NCBI RefSeq assembly: GCF_017426725.1
Contig: NZ_JAERMS010000031.1
Coordinates: 1 to 37,598 of the forward strand
DNA from: Prevotella illustrans
Lineage (GTDB): Bacteria; Bacteroidota; Bacteroidia; Bacteroidales; Bacteroidaceae
Direction: 5' to 3'
DNA length: 37,598 nucleotides
Shown here: positions 16,550 to 25,772 of the stretch, one piece after another
Numbering within the stretch: position 1 is the stretch's first letter
Layout of the letters: each line of letters opens with the position of its first letter
The notes under the pieces: generated by a model
Database searches by the model: none
What the model was told of the DNA's origin: nothing
What the model saw: the letters and a program-made list of their open reading frames with translations, nothing else
Made by a program: the position numbers and the translations under genes

Positions 16550-17437
16550 ATGAAGAAAGCTTTTGTATTTCCTGGCCAAGGTGCCCAGTTTGTTGGTATG
16601 GGTAAAGATCTCTATGAGCAGAACCCTTTAGCTAAACAGTTGTTCGACAAAGCTAATGAGGTTCTTGGCTTTGATATTACTCACGTGATGTTTGAAGGAA
16701 CCGATGAAGAACTTAAACAAACTAAAGTTACACAACCGGCGATATTCCTTCACAGTGTAATATCAGCACTTTGTTTGGGTGCTGAATTTGCCCCGGAGAT
16801 GGTTGCCGGTCATTCTTTAGGAGAGTTCTCTGCATTAGTTGCTGCCGGAGCGTTGAGTTTTGAGGATGGACTCCGTCTGGTTTATGCACGTGCTCTCGCC
16901 ATGCAGAAGGCTTGTGAGATTGCTCCGGGAACAATGGCTGCTATTATTGGCCTTTCCGACGAGCAGGTAGAGCGGATTTGTGCAGAGGTTTCAAAAGACG
17001 GAAATATCGTAATACCGGCTAATTATAATTGTCCTGGTCAGTTGGTTATTTCCGGTAATGTAGAAGCTGTAAATGCCGCTTGCGTAAAGATGAAGGAAGC
17101 TGGTGCAAAGCGTGCTTTGCCATTACCCGTTAGTGGCGCTTTCCACTCTCCTTTGATGCAACCCGCTAAGGATGAACTACAGACTGCTATTGAGCAGACT
17201 TCATTTAACAAACCTAATTGCCCTGTTTATCAAAATGTTGATGCTAAGCCATATACTGATCCTGCTGCGATTAAGCAAAATCTGATAGCACAGCTGACAA
17301 GTTCTGTTCGATGGACCAATACTGTAGAGAATATGATTGCTGACGGAGCGCAAGACTTTACAGAATGTGGCCCGGGCAAAGCTTTGCAAGGAATGATTGG
17401 ACGAATAAATAAGCAGGTAGCTGTTCACGGAATTTAA
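16550..17437 (+). CDS. fabD: Malonyl-CoA:ACP transacylase
   Basis: Transfers malonyl from CoA to acyl carrier protein to feed fatty-acid elongation. The 295 residues contain the opening FPGQGAQFVGMG, the active-site Ser89 in GHSLGEFSAL, His199 in SGAFHSPLM and the C-terminal GPGKALQGM, all as in FabD. The GH13 gene starts three bases after the stop, so the two are likely co-transcribed. No other fab genes are in view. Confidence 0.96.
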   Translation: MKKAFVFPGQGAQFVGMGKDLYEQNPLAKQLFDKANEVLGFDITHVMFEGTDEELKQTKVTQPAIFLHSVISALCLGAEFAPEMVAGHSLGEFSALVAAGALSFEDGLRLVYARALAMQKACEIAPGTMAAIIGLSDEQVERICAEVSKDGNIVIPANYNCPGQLVISGNVEAVNAACVKMKEAGAKRALPLPVSGAFHSPLMQPAKDELQTAIEQTSFNKPNCPVYQNVDAKPYTDPAAIKQNLIAQLTSSVRWTNTVENMIADGAQDFTECGPGKALQGMIGRINKQVAVHGI

Positions 17438-17440
17438 TAA

Positions 17441-19087
17441 ATGATTATCTATCAAGTTATTCCCCGCCTTTTTGGAAATCGCTGTAAGAGACGTATGGTG
17501 GGAGGTTCTATCTCTCAAAACGGGTGTGGTAAACTGAACGACTTCAATGTGGAGACATTGAAGTCGATTCGTGATTTAGGGGTTACTCATTTGTGGTTTA
17601 CCGGTGTCGTTCGTCATGCTACAACCACGGACTATTCACTTTTTGGATTACCCAACCAGCATTCTGAAATTGTAAAAGGAAAGGCAGGAAGTCCCTATGC
17701 GATCGTGGATTATTATGATGTCGATCCTGATTTGGCAACAGATGTGTCAAAACGAATGGGAGAGTGGGAGGAAACGATTCAACGGACCCATCAGGTTGGG
17801 ATGAAAGTCATTATGGACTTTGTCCCTAATCATGTTGCAAGAGAGTATCATTCTATAGCTAAACCTTCTGATGTGGAAGACTTGGGAGAGGGAGACGATT
17901 CTAATTTGCATTTTTCCCTGAATAACAATTTCTATTATTGTTGGGGAAAGGCATTGGACTTACGCCAGATTGTAGATCATCAACATTATGAAGAATGTCC
18001 TGCCAAGGCTACGGGTAATGACTATTTTGATAACAACCCAGGTAAGTGTGATTGGTATGAAACCGTAAAACTTAATTATGGCATTGATTATTGCGGTGGA
18101 CATCGCAAAGCTTTTTCAGACAATTTGATTCCTGACACATGGCTTAAGATGTTGGATATTCTCTTGTTTTGGGCAAAGAAAGGCATTGACGGATTCCGAT
18201 GTGATATGGCCGAGATGGTGCCATCAGAATTCTGGACATTTGCAATTACGCGTTTAAAATTTGAATATCCAAATATAATATTTATCGGTGAGGTTTATGC
18301 CCCAGATCAGTATAGGAAATATATAGCTTCCGGTTTTGATTTCTTATATGATAAGGTTGGCATGTATGATTGTCTTCGTGGGGTGATAACCGGGACACGG
18401 CCGACTAAGGACATTACGGCCCAATGGCAAGCGACCAATGACATTACCGACCACATGCTTTTTTTCTTAGAAAATCATGATGAGCAACGAATTGCGAGTG
18501 ATTTCTTTGCGGGAGATCCGTGGAGGGCAATCCCTGCTCATATTATCTGTTGCCTCCTGGCCACAAATCCTTATATGCTTTATGCAGGTCAGGAATTTGG
18601 TGAAAAAGGTATGGATAGCGAAGGATTCAGTGGTTGTGATGGCAGAACGACAATCTTTGATTACTGGAGTATAGGAACTTTGCAGCGAGGTTATTTGCGC
18701 TTAGGCAAACCTTTGTCTTCTGAAGCGTTGTTGAAAGAAAAGTATCAGCAGATTATGCACATATCTGAAAATGAAAAAGCTGTAAAGGAAGGACGATTTT
18801 TTGATTTGATGTATGTGAACCCAACTTTGGGGCAGCATCAATTTGCGTGGTTACGAAAAGCGGAGAATGACGTGCTCTTGATTGTCGTGAATTTTTCTGA
18901 TCAGGCGGCACAGGTAGAGGTTATGGTACCTCGGCATGCTTTTGACGTTTTGGACCTGACACCTGGAACTTATCATGGTCATGATCTTTTATCAGATGAA
19001 ATCATGTCTTTACACATTGATAGTAATGCTGAAATTCCATTGAAACTGAAGCCGAATGATGGTGTCGTTATTAAGTGGGTCCAGTGA
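17441..19087 (+). CDS. Glycoside hydrolase family 13 (alpha-amylase-like) enzyme
   Basis: A TIM-barrel alpha-glucan-active enzyme of 548 residues. The four GH13 regions are present: DFVPNHV (I), GFRCDMAEM with nucleophile Asp255 (II), FIGEV with acid/base Glu284 (III) and ENHDEQ with Asp347 (IV). There is no signal peptide, so it is probably cytoplasmic and may act on internal glycogen or imported maltodextrins. A C-terminal beta domain (from about VLLIVVNFSDQAAQVEV) closes the protein. It directly follows fabD. Exact specificity cannot be read from the sequence. Confidence 0.9.
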   Translation: MIIYQVIPRLFGNRCKRRMVGGSISQNGCGKLNDFNVETLKSIRDLGVTHLWFTGVVRHATTTDYSLFGLPNQHSEIVKGKAGSPYAIVDYYDVDPDLATDVSKRMGEWEETIQRTHQVGMKVIMDFVPNHVAREYHSIAKPSDVEDLGEGDDSNLHFSLNNNFYYCWGKALDLRQIVDHQHYEECPAKATGNDYFDNNPGKCDWYETVKLNYGIDYCGGHRKAFSDNLIPDTWLKMLDILLFWAKKGIDGFRCDMAEMVPSEFWTFAITRLKFEYPNIIFIGEVYAPDQYRKYIASGFDFLYDKVGMYDCLRGVITGTRPTKDITAQWQATNDITDHMLFFLENHDEQRIASDFFAGDPWRAIPAHIICCLLATNPYMLYAGQEFGEKGMDSEGFSGCDGRTTIFDYWSIGTLQRGYLRLGKPLSSEALLKEKYQQIMHISENEKAVKEGRFFDLMYVNPTLGQHQFAWLRKAENDVLLIVVNFSDQAAQVEVMVPRHAFDVLDLTPGTYHGHDLLSDEIMSLHIDSNAEIPLKLKPNDGVVIKWVQ

Positions 19088-19120
19088 TATAGAAAAGTAT
19101 CACGGTGTAATATAAGGTAT

Positions 19121-19160
19121 AAAGGCGGGAACTGTTTTTCTTAATCCAGTTCCCGCCTTT
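19121..19160. terminator. Bidirectional terminator
   Basis: A perfect 14-base inverted repeat (19121-19134 with 19147-19160) lies between the convergent GH13 and RNase G genes. Confidence 0.8.
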
Positions 19161-19208
19161 ATTGCTAATGTGTCATTAGGTATCCAAGATTTTCTAACGC
19201 GAAAACCT

Positions 19209-20783
19209 TTATTTGGTCTCAATTTCCTCTTTCATGTCAATAAATTGCCCGTCAGCATTGTAGAACTCGTATTGCAGGAAAGCGAGTTTTTGAGAGGGGA
19301 TGACATGAATATGGAAACCATATTTGATTTGCCATTTTCTTTTTAGAGAAAAGATACCTTGGTTGATATAAGCAGCCACATAGGGATGCACATGAAGATA
19401 GATGTTCTTAATTCCGATCTTATTGACAAGTCGATCGATCTTGCCTTCCAATTGGTCTGTAAATAATATACTTGATCTTATTTTACCACTTCCGTTACAT
19501 GTTGGGCAGGTCTCATCTACATTTACATCCATTGCCGGACGGACCCGCTGCCGGGTAATTTGCATAAGACCAAACTTACTGAGTGGAAGTATATTGTGTC
19601 TGGCTCTATCATTTTGCATGTTTTTGCACATGCGCTCATAGAGTAATTGTCTGTCCTCTGCCAGATTCATATCAATGAAATCGACTACGATAATCCCTCC
19701 CATATCACGCAGTCGTAGCTGGCGGGCCAATTCATCTGCTGCCCCGAGATTTACATCCAGTGCATTTGCTTCTTGTCCATTTTCTGATCGGGACCGATTT
19801 CCACTGTTAACATCGACAACATGCAGTGCTTCAGTATGTTCTATAATGAGATATGCGCCATGCTTATAATTGATCGTTTTTCCAAAACTTGACTTGATCT
19901 GTTTGGTAACATTAAAGTTATCAAAAATGGGTACCTTTCCAGTGTATAGCTTGACAATATGTTGTTTCTCTGGTGAAATTAGCGTGATATAGTGCTTAAT
20001 TTCCTTGAAGACCTCTTCATTGTTGACATAGACATTTTCAAAACTTTCGTTGAAAAGGTCGCGCAACATCGCGATAGCCCTTCCTGTTTCTTCAAAAACG
20101 AGTTGAGGGCGTTTGGGTGACTTTTGAATTTTTACTAAAGCCGTTTCCCAGCGTTGCGCCAAAATCTTTAGTTCTGTATCCAGTTCTGCAACTCTTTTGC
20201 CTTCCGCTACAGTCCGAACAATAACCCCACAGTTTTTGGGTTTGACACTCTGGATTAGTTGTTTCAGACGGGCTCTTTCTTCTCCACTTTTAATTTTGGA
20301 AGAAACAGAAACCTTATCACCAAATGGGATCAGGACCAGATACCTCCCTGCGAAGGATAATTCTCCCGTCAAACGCGGACCTTTGGTGGAGATTGGCTCC
20401 TTTACAATCTGTACCAGAACCTCTTGCCCGACAGTAAGTGTCTGTTGGACGCTACCATCCTTCTTTAAATCGGGTTGCTTGGTTGCTTTTGCAAAAGGAT
20501 ATAACTTTTTCCTATCGCTGGTTACCTGTTTCAGATACTTGGAATAGGAATTAAATTGGTTGCCCAAGTCAAGGTAATGAAGAAAAGCATCACGTTCATA
20601 GCCTACATCTACAAAGCAAGCATTCAGGCCAGGCATGATTTTTTTCACCTTGGCCACATAGATGTTTCCTACTGCGAAAGAAGCTTGTTTGGGTTCGTTT
20701 TGGTATTCAACAAGATTCTTATCCTCCAGCAGGGCAGTCGAAATTTCTTTCTCCCGAACATCAATAACAACTTCGCTGGTCAT
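19209..20783 (-). CDS. rng: Ribonuclease G/E family endoribonuclease
   Basis: A single-strand-specific endoribonuclease for rRNA 5' maturation and mRNA decay. It has an S1-type RNA-binding domain at about residues 38-125 (GNIYVAKVKKIMPGLNACFVDVG), an RNase H-like/DNase I-like core with the metal-binding Asp324 (VVDVNSGN) and Asp368 (VVDFIDM), and the zinc-link motif CPTCNGSG near 425-428. With 524 residues it is close to RNase G and lacks the long RNase E scaffold tail. A terminator and a 29-residue basic gene lie upstream on the same strand. Confidence 0.93.
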   Translation of the reverse strand: MTSEVVIDVREKEISTALLEDKNLVEYQNEPKQASFAVGNIYVAKVKKIMPGLNACFVDVGYERDAFLHYLDLGNQFNSYSKYLKQVTSDRKKLYPFAKATKQPDLKKDGSVQQTLTVGQEVLVQIVKEPISTKGPRLTGELSFAGRYLVLIPFGDKVSVSSKIKSGEERARLKQLIQSVKPKNCGVIVRTVAEGKRVAELDTELKILAQRWETALVKIQKSPKRPQLVFEETGRAIAMLRDLFNESFENVYVNNEEVFKEIKHYITLISPEKQHIVKLYTGKVPIFDNFNVTKQIKSSFGKTINYKHGAYLIIEHTEALHVVDVNSGNRSRSENGQEANALDVNLGAADELARQLRLRDMGGIIVVDFIDMNLAEDRQLLYERMCKNMQNDRARHNILPLSKFGLMQITRQRVRPAMDVNVDETCPTCNGSGKIRSSILFTDQLEGKIDRLVNKIGIKNIYLHVHPYVAAYINQGIFSLKRKWQIKYGFHIHVIPSQKLAFLQYEFYNADGQFIDMKEEIETK

Positions 20784-20824
20784 TTCTTCTTTCCTTAAAT
20801 GAATTCTTAATAATTAAAAAATTG

Positions 20825-20865
20825 GGGGTATGTCAAGAAATCACTTGATGAAATTGACATACCCC
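20825..20865 (-). terminator. Terminator between the basic peptide gene and rng
   Basis: A perfect 12-bp stem (20825-20836 with 20854-20865); on the minus strand it is followed by a run of Ts, so it ends the leftward HU/peptide transcript. Confidence 0.75.
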
Positions 20866-20901
20866 ATAGGCTGTTTAAAACATAAAAACAGTAAAGAAAA
20901 A

Positions 20902-20991
20902 TTACTTGCTCTTATGTCTATTCTTACGTAATCTCTTTTTACGCTTGTGTGTGGCCATCTTGTGACCCTTTTTTTTCTTTCCGTTTGGCAT
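20902..20991 (-). CDS. 29-residue highly basic protein, possibly ribosomal
   Basis: This very short gene encodes MPNGKKKKGHKMATHKRKKR followed by LRKNRHKSK, about half Lys/Arg. It has its own ATG and stop and a terminator 37 bases after the stop, and lies 37 bases after the HU gene. The same kind of peptide at this position recurs in Bacteroidota as I recall. Its composition is that of an rRNA-binding protein; a link to the small Bacteroidota-specific ribosomal protein reported in Flavobacterium (bL38) is a guess. HU or RNase G partners are alternatives. Confidence 0.75.
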   Translation of the reverse strand: MPNGKKKKGHKMATHKRKKRLRKNRHKSK

Positions 20992-21028
20992 AATTAATAA
21001 ATTAAAATATTATAATATATTTATTGTT

Positions 21029-21310
21029 TCATTCACCTTTCATTTGCTCCACAAAGCTTTTGGCAGGTTTAAAGCTGGGAAGATCATGCGCGTCAATTGT
21101 TATCGTTGTATTCTTGAGGATGTTTCTTGCAGTTTTAGCGGCTCTATGCTTGATGATAAAACTTCCAAATCCACGAAGATATACGCATTCCTTTTTCTCT
21201 AAAAGGCTATCTTTGATGGTTGCCATAAAGCTTTCTACAACTACGGTTACATCTTTCTTAGCAACGCCTGTTTCATTTGCAATCTCGTTGATGATATCTG
21301 CTTTAGTCAT
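21029..21310 (-). CDS. HU/IHF family DNA-binding protein
   Basis: A nucleoid protein that bends DNA as a dimer. The 93 residues start with TKADIINEIANETGVAKKDV and include the core LRGFGSFIIKHRAAKTARN, where the beta-ribbon arm begins, followed by the C-terminal FKPAKSF motif. A -7 box lies 46 bases upstream. It heads a short leftward transcript with the basic peptide gene. Confidence 0.95.
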   Translation of the reverse strand: MTKADIINEIANETGVAKKDVTVVVESFMATIKDSLLEKKECVYLRGFGSFIIKHRAAKTARNILKNTTITIDAHDLPSFKPAKSFVEQMKGE

Positions 21311-21355
21311 AATTACTTTGTATGTTATGATTTTTGTTTATATCTTTTCGAACTG

Positions 21356-21363
21356 CAAAGATA
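21356..21363 (-). promoter_or_regulatory. -7 promoter box for the HU gene
   Basis: Minus-strand TATCTTTG, 46 bases before the ATG. No good -33 partner seen. Confidence 0.5.
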
Positions 21364-21491
21364 CGGGTTTTTCACTTGATATGGAAATTTATCATTGTTT
21401 TTTTCTAAATTCGGCTTCGTTTTGGACTTCATCGCAATATTTTCTTGATAACCAATTATTTGAACCTTCTGCAAATTATTAGAAAACAAAA

Positions 21492-21518
21492 GGATGTGCC
21501 AAGTAAATGTACACATCC
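21492..21518 (-). terminator. Terminator after galE
   Basis: A 7-bp stem (21492-21498 with 21512-21518), followed on the minus strand by a T-rich stretch, about 30 bases after the galE stop. Confidence 0.65.
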
Positions 21519-21546
21519 CCTTGTTCGCTGCCACGGCAGGGACTTT

Positions 21547-22584
21547 TTACATTACGCCGTCTGCTCTCAGCTTCTCTTGCCATTTCCAGGCACTCCGCAG
21601 CACATCTTCCAACGGAGTCTCGGCTTTCCAGCCCAAGACTGTATTGGCCTTGGTGCAGTCACCCCATATCTTTTCGATATCACCTTCACGGCGCGGGCCA
21701 AACTTCCAGTTCAGTTTTACGCCGGTGGCACGTTCGAACGTTTCTATAATTTCCTTGGTCGAATTTCCCTTGCCCGTCCCGATGTTAAAGTATTCTAAAC
21801 GGTCCGCGTCCATATCGAGCACACGTGTCATCGCAGCCACATGAGCCTTGGCCAAATCTACGACATAGATATAATCACGAATACATGTGCCATCGGGCGT
21901 ATTGTAATCATTTCCAAATACGGTCAGTTCCTTACGGATTCCCATGGCCGTCTGGGTTACAAAAGGAATCAGATTGTTGGGCACACCATTGGGAAGCTCA
22001 CCGATCAAAGCAGAGGGATGGGCGCCTATAGGATTGAAATAGCGCAATACAATACTCTTTATCGGAGCGTTGCTGTGGATATAATCATAAATAATCTGCT
22101 CATTTATTTCTTTGGTATTGCCATAAGGCGACATCGCTTTCTGATGAGGTGCCGTTTCCGTCACAGGCAGATTTTCCGGTTTGGGCTGTCCATACACTGT
22201 GCAGCTGGATGAGAAAATCAAGCCCTTCACATTATATTTAGGCATCAATTCCAATAGATTTACCAAGGAAACGATATTGTTGCGATAGTACAGAAGGGGC
22301 TTCTGCACGCTCTCTCCCACCGCCTTGGAAGCCGCGAAATGGATAATGCCCTCTATGGCGGGGTATTTCTTAAAGACATTCTCCGTTGCTTGATAGTCTG
22401 TCAGATCTATCTGCTCAAAAGCCGGACGCACACCTGTTATTTTCTCGATTCCATCCAACACTTCTATTTTGGAATTACTCAAATTATCAATAATGACAAC
22501 TTGGTATCCCGACTCAATAAGCTCTACCGTCGTATGGCTACCGATAAAGCCGGTACCACCTGTAACTAAAATTGTTTGCTTCAT
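21547..22584 (-). CDS. galE: UDP-glucose 4-epimerase
   Basis: Interconverts UDP-glucose and UDP-galactose with bound NAD+, linking galactose use and surface-glycan synthesis. The N-terminal Rossmann motif GGTGFIGS (about 9-16), the catalytic Ser region FSSSCTVYG and the Tyr154-x3-Lys158 pair (YGNTK) are intact; 345 residues is normal. YFNPIGAHPSALIGE and RDYIYVVDLAKAH are typical GalE. A TATCTTTG box lies about 70 bases upstream, so it is probably monocistronic. Confidence 0.95.
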   Translation of the reverse strand: MKQTILVTGGTGFIGSHTTVELIESGYQVVIIDNLSNSKIEVLDGIEKITGVRPAFEQIDLTDYQATENVFKKYPAIEGIIHFAASKAVGESVQKPLLYYRNNIVSLVNLLELMPKYNVKGLIFSSSCTVYGQPKPENLPVTETAPHQKAMSPYGNTKEINEQIIYDYIHSNAPIKSIVLRYFNPIGAHPSALIGELPNGVPNNLIPFVTQTAMGIRKELTVFGNDYNTPDGTCIRDYIYVVDLAKAHVAAMTRVLDMDADRLEYFNIGTGKGNSTKEIIETFERATGVKLNWKFGPRREGDIEKIWGDCTKANTVLGWKAETPLEDVLRSAWKWQEKLRADGVM

Positions 22585-22651
22585 TTTTATATCGGTTAAT
22601 TGAATTCGATCGTTTCATCCATAGCAAAACACGATTTGTGAAATGCTCTCG

Positions 22652-22659
22652 CAAAGATA
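22652..22659 (-). promoter_or_regulatory. -7 promoter box for galE
   Basis: Minus-strand TATCTTTG, 68 bases upstream of the galE ATG. Confidence 0.5.
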
Positions 22660-22765
22660 TTGAAAATAATTTAAAACCGCTTATTAGATATATTAAATTG
22701 TCGCGTTTTTAAAACGATTATATAAAAAATACTCCTATTTGCATAGCCATTATATCAAAATACGC

Positions 22766-22773
22766 TATATTTG
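22766..22773 (+). promoter_or_regulatory. -7 box immediately before the T9SS plug gene
   Basis: TATATTTG ends four bases before the ATG at 22778, so the transcript would start at or within a few bases of the start codon. A TTTG lies at 22738-22741, 24 bases upstream, somewhat further than usual. Confidence 0.5.
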
Positions 22774-22777
22774 CCAC

Positions 22778-24013
22778 ATGAGACGACTTCTGCAAATCTT
22801 ATTAACCTTCTTTTTGGCGGCCCATCTGTATGGGCAGCAAACCGTTATCTATCATAATGATATAGCTACCGTCACCATTTCGCCGGGCAATGACTGGCGC
22901 TCCCTGCCGATCATTCCACTTCGCGAGGGGCCCAATATCATTATAAATTTCGACCAATACGGCCATGACTATCATCAATACCAATACAAGATAGAGCACT
23001 GCGACGCGGACTGGTCTGTGTCTGAAGGCTTGTTCCCTGCCGATATTGCCGATGGATTTCTTGAAGACTTAGATATAAAGGATGTTGAAAAATCGATCAA
23101 TACCAATATCCTCTATACACATTATTCATTTAGTGTGCCCAACGAACAAATCAACCTGAAACTCAGTGGCAATTACAAGGTGACGGTTTATCGGGCCTAT
23201 GCTCCTGAAGAAGTCGCGTTTGAATGCTATTTTATGGTACTCGACAAGAAGATGAGCGTGCGGCTTAGTGTGCAGACCAATACCGACATCGACATCAATC
23301 ATGCCCACCAACAAATTGAGATGCGTGTCAAATATGGTTCTACTGCGGTTTCCGCTCCTGCCAGTCAGATAAAAACCGTCGTCCTGCAAAACCGCCGATG
23401 GGACAATGCCGTTGTCAATCCACGTCCACAAATCGTCAGTCAGGAAGGATTGACATGGCAACACAATTCGGCGTTAATATTCAATGGCGGCAACGAATAC
23501 CGTAAATTTGAAGTGCTTGCTACCGACCATCCCACGATGGGCATTAAAGACATTTACTGGGACGGTAACATCACCCACGCTGTACTGTGGACAGATGAAC
23601 CGCGTCCGAACTACAATTACGCGCCAAGTGGCAATGGCGCCTTTATCATTCGCAACAGCGACAATGAAGCTGTTTATACGACAACAGACTATGTTGACGT
23701 AGACTTTACGCTCCAAACGGACCAACGAGAAAGACCAATCTATCTCAACGGGTATTTTAGCAATGACCAATTCACGCCAGACTACGAAATGACTTATTCG
23801 CCCGAAGACCGCTTATACCATGCGACCGTCAGGCTCAAACAAGGATATTATTCGTATCAGTATCTTGAAAAAGGTCCCGATGGTCGAATGCGGCCATTAG
23901 CTTCAGAGGGCAATTTCTACCAAACGGGCAACCAATATCAAGCACTCATTTATTATCGTTCACTCAATGGCAGAACGGACGAATTGGTTGGCTATGCTGA
24001 CATTCAGAAATAG
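22778..24013 (+). CDS. Type IX secretion system plug protein (DUF5103)
   Basis: A secreted protein of about 411 residues whose signal peptide (MRRLLQILLTFFLAAHLYGQ) supports the start at 22778 rather than the upstream in-frame ATG at 22739. The N-terminal region (TVIYHNDIATVTISPGNDW, PIIPLREGPNIIINFDQ, YQYKIEHCDADW) and the C-terminal WDGNITHAVLWTDEPRP, FTLQTDQRERPIYLNGYF and YHATVRLKQGYYSYQY fit the DUF5103 family. Members of this family plug the lateral-opening SprA translocon of the type IX secretion system. No other T9SS gene is in view. Family assignment is from remembered sequence features. Confidence 0.82.
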   Translation: MRRLLQILLTFFLAAHLYGQQTVIYHNDIATVTISPGNDWRSLPIIPLREGPNIIINFDQYGHDYHQYQYKIEHCDADWSVSEGLFPADIADGFLEDLDIKDVEKSINTNILYTHYSFSVPNEQINLKLSGNYKVTVYRAYAPEEVAFECYFMVLDKKMSVRLSVQTNTDIDINHAHQQIEMRVKYGSTAVSAPASQIKTVVLQNRRWDNAVVNPRPQIVSQEGLTWQHNSALIFNGGNEYRKFEVLATDHPTMGIKDIYWDGNITHAVLWTDEPRPNYNYAPSGNGAFIIRNSDNEAVYTTTDYVDVDFTLQTDQRERPIYLNGYFSNDQFTPDYEMTYSPEDRLYHATVRLKQGYYSYQYLEKGPDGRMRPLASEGNFYQTGNQYQALIYYRSLNGRTDELVGYADIQK

Positions 24014-24116
24014 CCAACCGAGAATATATAATAAGGTATAAGTTTTCATTTTGACGATAAATCACAAAAATAATATCAAAATATCATATTATTGCGCGTT
24101 TTTCGTGACATTATGC

Positions 24117-24146
24117 TTTGTGTTCGGATATTTTAGTTTAAATTTG
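24117..24146 (+). promoter_or_regulatory. Promoter of gdhA
   Basis: TTTG (24117-24120) and TAAATTTG (24139-24146) are 18 bases apart; the leader to the ATG is about 80 bases. Confidence 0.65.
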
Positions 24147-24232
24147 CAACAAGAGATGAATTAACGACCATTAAATTGTGTGCGATAACATCGTTTAATG
24201 GGCCAAAGTAGAACTACAAAACATAGAAGTTT

Positions 24233-25567
24233 ATGAAAGCAGTGGACGTTGTTGAAAATCTGAAGCAAAGATTTCCAAATGAGCCTGAGTACATTCAGGC
24301 AGTAAGCCAAGTGTTAGGCACTATCGAAGAAGAGTATAACAAGCACCCGGAATTCGAGAAAGCGAATCTGATAGAGCGCCTGTGTATTCCCGATCGTTTG
24401 GTTCAGTTCCGGGTCACATGGGTAGATGACAGAGGCAACGTTCAGACAAACATGGGCTACCGAGTGCAACACAACAATGCCATAGGTCCTTATAAAGGCG
24501 GTTTACGCTATCATCAGTCGGTCAATCTTTCTATCTTGAAATTCCTTGCCTTTGAACAAACATTCAAAAACTCACTCACAACACTGCCTATGGGTGGCGC
24601 CAAGGGAGGGTCCGACTTTTCTCCTCGCAGCAAGAGCAACAACGAAATCATGCGATTCTGCCAAGCGTTCATAACCGAACTTTATCATCATATCGGTCCT
24701 GATGAGGACGTTCCGGCCGGAGATATCGGTGTGGGCGGCCGTGAAGTAGGCTACATGTTTGGCATGTACAAGAAGCTGACACATCGCTTCCAAGGCATTC
24801 TGACGGGCAAAGGCCAAGAGTTCGGTGGCTCCAGGATTCGGCCCGAGCCCACCGGTTACGGCAATGTCTACTTCTTACAGAACATGCTACAGACGCGCGA
24901 CATTGACCTTGCCGGCAAGACCGTATTGGTTTCGGGGGCCGGAAACGTGGCTCAATACACGATAGAGAAACTCATTCAGCTCGGCGCCAAGCCCGTCACA
25001 TGCTCCGATTCCGACGGTTATATCTATGATCCCGACGGCATTGACGAGGAAAAGCTGGCCTATATTATGGAGCTCAAGAACATAGAACGGGGGCGCATCA
25101 AGGAATATGCCGAAAAATATGGCGCGAAATACGTGGACGGTGCCAAGCCTTGGCTTGAGAAAGCCGACATCGCTACGCCTTGTGCCACGCAAAACGAAAT
25201 CGACGAAGAAGCGGCCCGGGCGCTCATCGACAATGGTGTAATCGCCGTAAGCGAAGGGGCGAACATGCCTACGACGCCGGAAGCCATCAGAGTGTTCCAG
25301 GACGCCAAGATTCTTTATTGTCCGGGAAAGGCGTCAAACGCCGGCGGCGTGGCCGTATCGGGGCTTGAAATGACACAAAACTCTGAACGTCTGCATTGGA
25401 GCCGTGAGGTTGTTGACGCCAAACTCCATGAGATCATGGACGACATTCATGGCAACTGCGTGAAATATGGCACACAGCCCGATGGATATATCAACTACGT
25501 GAAAGGGGCAAATATTGCCGGTTTCCTGAAAGTTGCCAAGGCAATGATGGCACAAGGAATTGTATAA
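24233..25567 (+). CDS. gdhA: Glutamate dehydrogenase (hexameric, probably NADP-type)
   Basis: Converts 2-oxoglutarate and ammonia to glutamate (reversible), the main ammonium assimilation step in many Bacteroidales. The 444 residues contain the substrate-binding region GPYKGGLRYH, the catalytic-Lys motif PMGGAKGG, DVPAGDIGVGGREVGYM and the nucleotide-binding VLVSGAGNVAQYT. Length and motifs fit the small hexameric class, which is usually NADP-dependent; cofactor choice is inferred. A good promoter lies upstream, and a GC-rich hairpin follows the stop. It is the last recognisable chromosomal gene before the mobile element. Confidence 0.95.
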   Translation: MKAVDVVENLKQRFPNEPEYIQAVSQVLGTIEEEYNKHPEFEKANLIERLCIPDRLVQFRVTWVDDRGNVQTNMGYRVQHNNAIGPYKGGLRYHQSVNLSILKFLAFEQTFKNSLTTLPMGGAKGGSDFSPRSKSNNEIMRFCQAFITELYHHIGPDEDVPAGDIGVGGREVGYMFGMYKKLTHRFQGILTGKGQEFGGSRIRPEPTGYGNVYFLQNMLQTRDIDLAGKTVLVSGAGNVAQYTIEKLIQLGAKPVTCSDSDGYIYDPDGIDEEKLAYIMELKNIERGRIKEYAEKYGAKYVDGAKPWLEKADIATPCATQNEIDEEAARALIDNGVIAVSEGANMPTTPEAIRVFQDAKILYCPGKASNAGGVAVSGLEMTQNSERLHWSREVVDAKLHEIMDDIHGNCVKYGTQPDGYINYVKGANIAGFLKVAKAMMAQGIV

Positions 25568-25575
25568 TGATCAGT

Positions 25576-25608
25576 GGGGCACCCGAGCAATCGAGGCAAG
25601 GGTGCCCC
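25576..25608 (+). terminator. GC-rich hairpin after gdhA
   Basis: A 9-bp stem (25576-25584 with 25600-25608) lies eight bases after the stop. No T-run follows, so it may stabilise the 3' end rather than terminate. Confidence 0.5.
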
Positions 25609-25772
25609 CATATCATACTGAAATAACTTTACAAAAGGCTGAAAATGATGGCGTTATTTAAAAATAATTATACATCGGCTGAAAAAAAGAGATTCTACGC
25701 GAAGTTTCGTATCTAACTTATAATCAGACAATTACATTAAATTGCGCTACTTTTTATCCGATATAGGCCCTT

